Below are positions 4,839-9,071 of a stretch of DNA of 9,071 nucleotides, in pieces. The DNA is from an uncultured Acetatifactor sp. (GTDB lineage Bacteria > Bacillota > Clostridia > Lachnospirales > Lachnospiraceae): positions 1 to 9,071 of the forward strand of contig CANQSE010000070.1 in assembly GCA_947626405.1 (NCBI GenBank), in the 5' to 3' direction. Each line of letters opens with the position of its first letter. Position 1 is the first letter of the stretch. The translations under genes and the position numbers were made by a program. Under the pieces are notes generated by a model. It was not told where the DNA came from. It worked only from the letters and a program-made list of their open reading frames with translations, and searched no databases.

Positions 4839-7256
4839 CTATTCAACCCCGCGCTTTTCATGTCCTGAGGTATGGGGGCCCGAAAACATTTTTCCCTGAG
4901 CGTATTCCTTAAGGATCATCTTTGTCTCGTCACCTGACTCAAGCGTAAAATCAAACCTTGCCGTGGCAGCGCCGTGGAGAGTTTCACAATCCGCTGCCAT
5001 GGAAAGGGGCACGCTGTTATATATCACGTTCAGGCAGCGTCTGCAGTCGCGCAGTACGGGAAACCTCACCCTGAACCTGTCCTCAAGCCACAGAATGTCC
5101 TCTCCGTCGGCCCTGCAGCCTGCAGTTGTCTTCTGCAGGCAGTTTGCCGTTACCATCATTGGTATTCTTCCGTAGACAACCTTTTCCCACGATATTTCAG
5201 GCATCACATTAAACGCCCTGTCAATAAGCTCACGCTGCTGTGCGCCGTTAAGTTCAAACGGAATACACAATCCTTCAAGATAAGAAGCATATGTTTTTAC
5301 CGCCTCAGTGTTCCACGCATAAAGCCCCGCGTCGCCCCTGAGCGAAAAGCTGCTTTTATCGTGTCTCCGTGATAATTCCCTGGATAAAAATCCAAGCTCA
5401 TCAAATGATCTCACCAAAAATCCGTGTATTACTCCCCCGTCCGCAAGCCTGCACAGTTCCTTAAGTTCGTTTTCTGCACCGTGGCGCATCACATATGGCA
5501 GGGCGGCCATAAACTGCGGCATAACGCCAACATTTTCTGCGTTACAGGTTGAAGCAATTTCCCTGAGCTTATCAGGGCACTCATCCCTACTTAAAAATAA
5601 AAGTCCGCAATCCACATACACACGAAGCGGCGTGAAAGTACGATTATCCCTTAAAAAATCCGCCAGTGCGCATAGCTGCTCATAAGTCCTTACACATACT
5701 GAAAATTCGGAAGAAATGTTCGTTGACTGATATGGTCGATTTTTTGCGGCAGAAATTGACCAAGTTGGTCTATGCGTGTTCGTTCCTTTTTGCTGCGCGC
5801 ATTTTTCGTTTTTTTCGCCATCGTCAGCACACTGCGATTTATTTTCGTCAGCACTCAGCGCTTTATTTGCGTCAGTACATATCGATTTATTTTCGTAAGC
5901 ACTCAGAGTTTTATTTGCGTCAGTACATATCGATTTATTTACGCCGGCACTCAGCGCTTTATTTAGAAGCATATCCTGCAGATTTTCCTGTGCCCTCCGC
6001 CTGAGCTCGTTTATGTCCTTAAGCGGGTAAAAGGCGTCAGGGCTTACCGTGATTTTAATATTTTCGGCTTCAAATGGAGTGTCGCCTAATTTTTTTAACC
6101 GGCTTATTATGTTTTCCTCAGTTATCGGGCGGCTTAAAGCCCTTTCAACCACATTTCCTGAAACCTTTGCCTCGATTCCGTTTCGTCTCATGACTACTAC
6201 GGCAGGATTCCCGACCTTAAATTCCGCTTCCATATCAACGGCAATCGCCGGACGGCGTTCAAGGTATTTACTGCGTATCACCCTGAGCAGCTCCTCGTCG
6301 GTCTCACGGTAGGCGGGCTGCCCGACGCTTATCATCTCCCTGCCGTTTTTTCTGTACAAATACCCCTCGCTGAGACTACCTCTCACATACAGGGATGATA
6401 AAAATTTTATGTCTTCCTCCTCAACCTCGTAGGTCTCACCTGCGCCGTCTCCGTATTTTTCCACAAGCTCAAGGTATCTGTCAATGTATTTCCGGTAACA
6501 GGCGGTGACTCCCGCCACATATTCCGGTTTTTTCATACGTCCCTCAATCTTCAGGGAATCAATTCCAATATTCAGAATCGCGGGAAGATTCTCAATTGAA
6601 CACATGTCCTTCATGCTCAGGGGATAGCAGACTTTTCCCTTCCCGACCCTGTATGGCAGACGGCACGGCTGGGCGCAGCGCCCTCTGTTTCCGCTCCTTC
6701 CTCCCAGTATACTGCTGAAAAGACACTGTCCCGAATAGCAGTAACACATTGCTCCGTGTATAAAAGCCTCTATCTCCAAACCTGTCCGGCTTTTTAAACG
6801 CGCAAGCTCGTCAATTCCAAGCTCCCTGGCGGGAACAATCCTTTTTACGCCCATTGTCTTTAAAAGTCCGGCTCCGTATTCCGTGCAGAGGGTCATCTGA
6901 GTGCTCGCGTGGAGCTCGAGCTCAGGAAAAGAGCGCCTAATAACGCCAAGCGCTCCCAAATCCTGTATTATAACTCCGTTTAGTCCCGCACGATACAGAG
7001 GGTCGATAAAATCAGGAAGTTCTTCAAGCTCCTGCTCCTTAAAGAGCGTATTTACCGTAAGGTAGACTTTTACCCCATACATCCGGCCAAAACCGATACA
7101 TTCAATGAGCTCGTCCTCTGTGAAGTTTTCGGCATATGCCCTGGCTCCGTATTTTTGTCCTCCCAGGTATACCGCATCGGCTCCGGCGCTTACCGCGCCG
7201 TAAAACGCCTGCGGATTACCCGCCGGAGCCAGAAGTTCCGGTTTCTTTCTCTCCAT
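4839..7256 (-). CDS. U32 family protein with DUF3656 domain (RlhA-like)
   Basis: An 805-residue protein. Residues about 5-315 are the U32 core: Glu-Leu-Leu-Ala-Pro-Ala-Gly-Asn at 7-14, Gly-Ala-Asp-Ala-Val-Tyr-Leu-Gly-Gly at 25-33, His-Gly-Ala-Met-Cys-Tyr-Cys-Tyr-Ser-Gly-Gln-Cys at 167-178, Ser-Gly-Asn-Arg-Gly-Arg-Cys-Ala-Gln-Pro-Cys-Arg at 188-199 and Lys-Ile-Glu-Gly-Arg-Met-Lys at 236-242. The clustered Cys (171, 173, 178, 194, 198) are typical. Residues about 340-428 fit DUF3656. A repeat-rich linker covers about 430-500. A C-terminal module (about 515-790) carries Cys-Arg-Arg-Cys-Leu-Asn-Val-Ile-Tyr-Asn-Ser. E. coli RlhA, which hydroxylates a cytidine of 23S rRNA, and TrhP, which acts on tRNA, belong to U32; peptidase names for this family are often historical. 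An RNA-modifying role is therefore inferred, not proven. It follows zapA by 62 nt and has a weak GGCGG site. Confidence 0.9.
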   Translation of the reverse strand: MERKKPELLAPAGNPQAFYGAVSAGADAVYLGGQKYGARAYAENFTEDELIECIGFGRMYGVKVYLTVNTLFKEQELEELPDFIDPLYRAGLNGVIIQDLGALGVIRRSFPELELHASTQMTLCTEYGAGLLKTMGVKRIVPARELGIDELARLKSRTGLEIEAFIHGAMCYCYSGQCLFSSILGGRSGNRGRCAQPCRLPYRVGKGKVCYPLSMKDMCSIENLPAILNIGIDSLKIEGRMKKPEYVAGVTACYRKYIDRYLELVEKYGDGAGETYEVEEEDIKFLSSLYVRGSLSEGYLYRKNGREMISVGQPAYRETDEELLRVIRSKYLERRPAIAVDMEAEFKVGNPAVVVMRRNGIEAKVSGNVVERALSRPITEENIISRLKKLGDTPFEAENIKITVSPDAFYPLKDINELRRRAQENLQDMLLNKALSAGVNKSICTDANKTLSAYENKSICTDANKALSADENKSQCADDGEKNEKCAQQKGTNTHRPTWSISAAKNRPYQSTNISSEFSVCVRTYEQLCALADFLRDNRTFTPLRVYVDCGLLFLSRDECPDKLREIASTCNAENVGVMPQFMAALPYVMRHGAENELKELCRLADGGVIHGFLVRSFDELGFLSRELSRRHDKSSFSLRGDAGLYAWNTEAVKTYASYLEGLCIPFELNGAQQRELIDRAFNVMPEISWEKVVYGRIPMMVTANCLQKTTAGCRADGEDILWLEDRFRVRFPVLRDCRRCLNVIYNSVPLSMAADCETLHGAATARFDFTLESGDETKMILKEYAQGKMFSGPHTSGHEKRGVE
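5835..5966 (-). repeat. 48-bp in-frame tandem repeats in the U32 gene
   Basis: Units lie at 5835-5882, 5883-5930 and 5931-5966 (partial), with a decayed fragment just to the left. Each encodes 16 residues of the type Asn-Lys-Ala-Leu-Ser-Ala-x-Glu-Asn-Lys-Ser-Ile-Cys-Thr-Asp-Ala (protein residues about 432-479). They sit in the linker between DUF3656 and the C-terminal module. Confidence 0.88.
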
Positions 7257-7318
7257 AATTAATCCGCCATATCAGAAAAGCTGCCCGAATACGCGGACAG
7301 CCGACTTTTTCCATATAT

Positions 7319-7723
7319 TTATTTGCTTTTTTTAAGTTCGGTCTCGAGCCGGACGATCTTTTTTGCGTCTTCCTCGCGTCCCTGCTGGAGCTCCTTAAGC
7401 TGATCCTGAGTGTTTTCCAGCTTGATCTGCGTGGAAATCAGTTCGTGTTTGATATCGTATAATTCCTTTTCCTTGGCGTGGAGCTCCTCCTCGATAACGG
7501 AGATCTGTTTTTTTGCCTTGAAATAGTCGTCGGCAATGTTGAGCTGGAGAAGCACTCCCTGAGTATCCATCGGCTGGCGCCTGAAGCTGTCAACCTTAGT
7601 GTACTCGTTCAGCTTGTTGTTGATATAGGAAGCAACCTTCTGAAGGTATTCCTCGCTTTCGTACCCGCTCAGCGTAAAGACCTTGCCGCCTATGATAACC
7701 TCAGTATCCGTTTTGGAAGACAT
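7319..7723 (-). CDS. zapA: Cell division protein ZapA with long coiled-coil tail
   Basis: A 134-residue protein. The N-terminal globular part matches ZapA: Thr-Glu-Val-Ile-Ile-Gly-Gly-Lys-Val-Phe-Thr-Leu-Ser-Gly near 7-20, Glu-Ser-Glu-Glu-Tyr-Leu-Gln-Lys-Val-Ala near 22-31, then Tyr-Ile-Asn-Asn-Lys-Leu and a helix with Leu-Leu-Gln-Leu-Asn-Ile-Ala-Asp-Asp-Tyr. Residues about 70-134 form a continuous charged coiled coil, longer than in typical ZapA of about 85-100 residues. ZapA binds FtsZ and bundles its filaments at the division ring. AAGGAG lies 7 nt before the ATG. It has its own promoter after ruvB and leads into the U32 gene, a neighbourhood I associate with Lachnospiraceae. Confidence 0.9.
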   Translation of the reverse strand: MSSKTDTEVIIGGKVFTLSGYESEEYLQKVASYINNKLNEYTKVDSFRRQPMDTQGVLLQLNIADDYFKAKKQISVIEEELHAKEKELYDIKHELISTQIKLENTQDQLKELQQGREEDAKKIVRLETELKKSK

Positions 7724-7788
7724 AATACCACTCCTTTTGTTATCCGCCGTAATTTAACCCTGTCCCCACGATTGCCAGACACATTTAC

Positions 7789-7817
7789 AGTATAGCTCAA
7801 ATTTTCCGCACAGGCAA
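7789..7817 (-). promoter_or_regulatory. Putative promoter of zapA-U32
   Basis: On the minus strand TTGCCT (7812-7817) is followed after 17 nt by TATACT (7789-7794), about 66 nt upstream of zapA. It lies in the 215-nt gap after ruvB, so zapA and the U32 gene can be expressed apart from ruvB. Confidence 0.6.
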
Positions 7818-7832
7818 GCACTTTCTGTGCGG
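7806..7832. promoter_or_regulatory. Inverted repeat over the zapA -35 region
   Basis: Perfect 8-bp arms CCGCACAG (7806-7813) and CTGTGCGG (7825-7832) are separated by 11 nt. The left arm and spacer cover the -35 hexamer. There is no U-tract next to it, so an operator is a better guess than a terminator. A shorter nested hairpin GCAC/GTGC (7818-7830) competes with it. Confidence 0.5.
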
Positions 7833-7938
7833 CTTCATCTCCTGAGACAACAAGTTCAGCATTTCCCTTGCAAGTCACGCCCGGTACTGCCGATGTTCTC
7901 CCGACAGACACGCTTTCACTCGGCTTTCTGTTACTTTC

Positions 7939-8928
7939 TTAAAGCAACCCGAGATGACGGTACGCAAAATCCGTGACGACTCTGCCCCTCGGCGTCCGGT
8001 TCAACAGACCGTTCTGTATCAGATACGGCTCATAGACGTCCTCTATGGTTCCTGCGTCCTCTCCGATTGCCGCCGCCAGCGTGTCAAGGCCCACAGGGCC
8101 ACCGTCAAACTTGTTTATCATGGTGTTGAGAATACTTCTGTCTATATGATCAAGCCCAAGCCTGTCCACATCCATCAGATCCAGAGCGGTACGCGCCACA
8201 TCCTCGGTAATCACGCCGTCATATTTGACCTGCGCAAAATCCCTCACGCGCTTTAATATCCTGTTTGCGAGCCTTGGCGTCCCCCGGCTCCTCCTTGCCA
8301 TCTCAAGCGCTCCCCCTGTCTCCGTCTCCACCTCAAGGATCCTCGAGGAGTGGAGAATAATGGTCTGAAGCTCCTCCACTGTGTAAAATTCAAGATGATA
8401 TACCATCCCGAAACGATCCCTCAACGGAGCGCTTAAAAGTCCGGCCCTGGTAGTGGCTCCGACAAGCGTAAACTTAGGCAGTTCAAGCCGTACCGAACGC
8501 GCCGTGGAGCCCTTGCCGATCATAATATCTATGCAGTAATCCTCCATTGCAGGGTAAAGCACTTCTTCAACCTGACGGTTAAGCCTGTGGATCTCGTCAA
8601 CAAAAAGAAGATCGCCCTCCTCCAGATTGTTAAGGATTGCAGCCATCTCTCCCGGCTTTTCAATCGCCGGTCCGCTCGTCACCTTGAGGTGTACGCCCAT
8701 CTCGTTTGCTATAATTCCTGCCAGTGTGGTCTTGCCAAGTCCCGGAGGGCCGTAAAACAACACGTGATCAAGGGCGTCCTTCCTCTGCTTCGCCGCCTCT
8801 ATATAGATTTTAAGATTTTCCTTCACCTTTTTCTGTCCGATGTAGTCGTCCAGCTTCTGAGGACGCAGAGACCCTTCTATCTTCACATCCTCCTCGGTGA
8901 TATTAGTCTCGATCATTCGCTTTGGCAT
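7939..8928 (-). CDS. ruvB: Holliday junction branch migration helicase RuvB
   Basis: A 329-residue protein of normal length for RuvB, the AAA+ motor that with RuvA drives branch migration of Holliday junctions in recombinational repair. Visible motifs: Leu-Arg-Pro-Gln near 21-24, Walker A Gly-Pro-Pro-Gly-Leu-Gly-Lys-Thr at 60-67, Walker B Asp-Glu-Ile-His at 111-114, sensor 1 Gly-Ala-Thr-Thr-Arg at 157-161, and the arginine finger in Leu-Arg-Asp-Arg-Phe-Gly (Arg170). The C-terminal winged helix ends with Arg-Thr-Pro-Arg-Gly-Arg and Tyr-Arg-His-Leu-Gly. The start is supported by AAGGAA 9 nt upstream. ruvA is not in the 143 nt to the right; it may lie beyond the window. Confidence 0.98.
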   Translation of the reverse strand: MPKRMIETNITEEDVKIEGSLRPQKLDDYIGQKKVKENLKIYIEAAKQRKDALDHVLFYGPPGLGKTTLAGIIANEMGVHLKVTSGPAIEKPGEMAAILNNLEEGDLLFVDEIHRLNRQVEEVLYPAMEDYCIDIMIGKGSTARSVRLELPKFTLVGATTRAGLLSAPLRDRFGMVYHLEFYTVEELQTIILHSSRILEVETETGGALEMARRSRGTPRLANRILKRVRDFAQVKYDGVITEDVARTALDLMDVDRLGLDHIDRSILNTMINKFDGGPVGLDTLAAAIGEDAGTIEDVYEPYLIQNGLLNRTPRGRVVTDFAYRHLGLL

Positions 8929-8943
8929 AAGGAAATGTTCCTT
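8929..8943 (-). promoter_or_regulatory. Hairpin covering the ruvB ribosome binding site
   Basis: The sequence directly before the ruvB ATG is a perfect inverted repeat, AAGGAA-CAT-TTCCTT in the mRNA. The left arm is the ribosome binding site, so the hairpin would hide it. A 6-bp, A/U-rich stem with a 3-nt loop is weak, so the effect may be small. Confidence 0.4.
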
Positions 8944-8974
8944 TCTGTTGCTACGGATGAATTACATTTTAAAA

Positions 8975-9021
8975 ATTATATTCTAAAAAATTATATTCTG
9001 TTATGAAGTGACTTTTGTCAA
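8975..9021 (-). promoter_or_regulatory. Putative ruvB promoter region with duplicated -10 element
   Basis: On the minus strand a perfect TTGACA (9016-9021) lies upstream of two TATAAT sequences (8990-8995 and 8975-8980). The spacing to the nearer TATAAT is 20 nt, longer than optimal; GAATAT (8993-8998) gives 17 nt. The two TATAATs come from a 15-bp tandem duplication (units 8985-8999 and 8970-8984). The rest of the 143-nt stretch to the window edge shows no gene. Confidence 0.45.
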
Positions 9022-9022
9022 G

Positions 9023-9036
9023 ATGCAAATTTGCAT
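9023..9036. promoter_or_regulatory. Perfect 14-bp palindrome upstream of ruvB, operator candidate
   Basis: ATGCAAATTTGCAT is a perfect palindrome directly next to the TTGACA at 9016-9021. Position and symmetry suit a dimeric regulator. It does not resemble the Gram-positive LexA box (GAAC...GTTC), so I name no regulator. Confidence 0.4.
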
Positions 9037-9071
9037 TTCACAAACTTTTTCTTTCCTCTGACAAATCTCAC

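Noticed and set aside
5666..6004. Plus-strand repeat-containing reading frames opposite the U32 gene
   Set aside because: They are products of the 48-bp repeats read backwards; the minus strand carries clear U32 domains on both sides.
7690..7911. Minus-strand 73-codon reading frame between ruvB and zapA
   Set aside because: It starts with GTG without a ribosome binding site, overlaps zapA out of frame, matches no known pattern and contains the zapA promoter and inverted repeat.

Overview
The window looks like chromosomal DNA of a spore-forming Firmicute of the class Clostridia, most likely a Lachnospiraceae member. The evidence is the divergent Asp23/Gls24-rpmB pair, a YtfI/GerW (YtfJ) sporulation pair, and a ruvB-zapA-U32 gene order, all with Gram-positive ribosome binding sites and sigma-A-type promoters. 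Base composition is moderate and even. I see no IS element, CRISPR array, tRNA, rRNA or prophage gene, so this is mainly a core, vertically inherited region.

Left part (1-1300): the start of an Asp23/Gls24-family gene runs leftward out of the window. rpmB (ribosomal protein L28) runs rightward from its own promoter. rpmB ends at a strong hairpin with U-tracts on both sides, which probably also stops the leftward operon arriving from the right. A four-copy 14-bp tandem repeat lies just beyond it and overlaps the stop codon of a coiled-coil/J-domain protein.

Middle-left (746-3588, minus strand): one operon is read from a good promoter at 3561-3588. In transcription order it holds an unrecognised 107-residue protein, a DUF2953 (YtfI-like) membrane protein with long low-complexity repeats, a GerW/YtfJ-family protein, a 46-residue membrane protein and the J-domain protein. 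YtfI/YtfJ point to a role linked to spore formation or germination; the small membrane and J-domain proteins have no known role here.

Middle (3625-4832, plus strand): an HD-GYP-type gene has its own near-consensus promoter. It appears disrupted, because about 47-62 nt of unrelated sequence with non-triplet length splits it into a long 5' part and a 77-residue 3' part. Its HD motif is also degenerate (Tyr-Asp). This is the most unusual locus in the window.

Right (4839-9071, minus strand): ruvB (Holliday junction helicase), zapA (FtsZ-ring protein) and a long U32-family protein with DUF3656, resembling the RNA-hydroxylation protein RlhA. zapA has its own promoter overlapping an inverted repeat. 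The ruvB upstream region holds a duplicated -10-like element, a perfect 14-bp palindrome and a hairpin that would cover the ribosome binding site. In-frame tandem repeats occur in the variable linkers of both the DUF2953 and U32 proteins.
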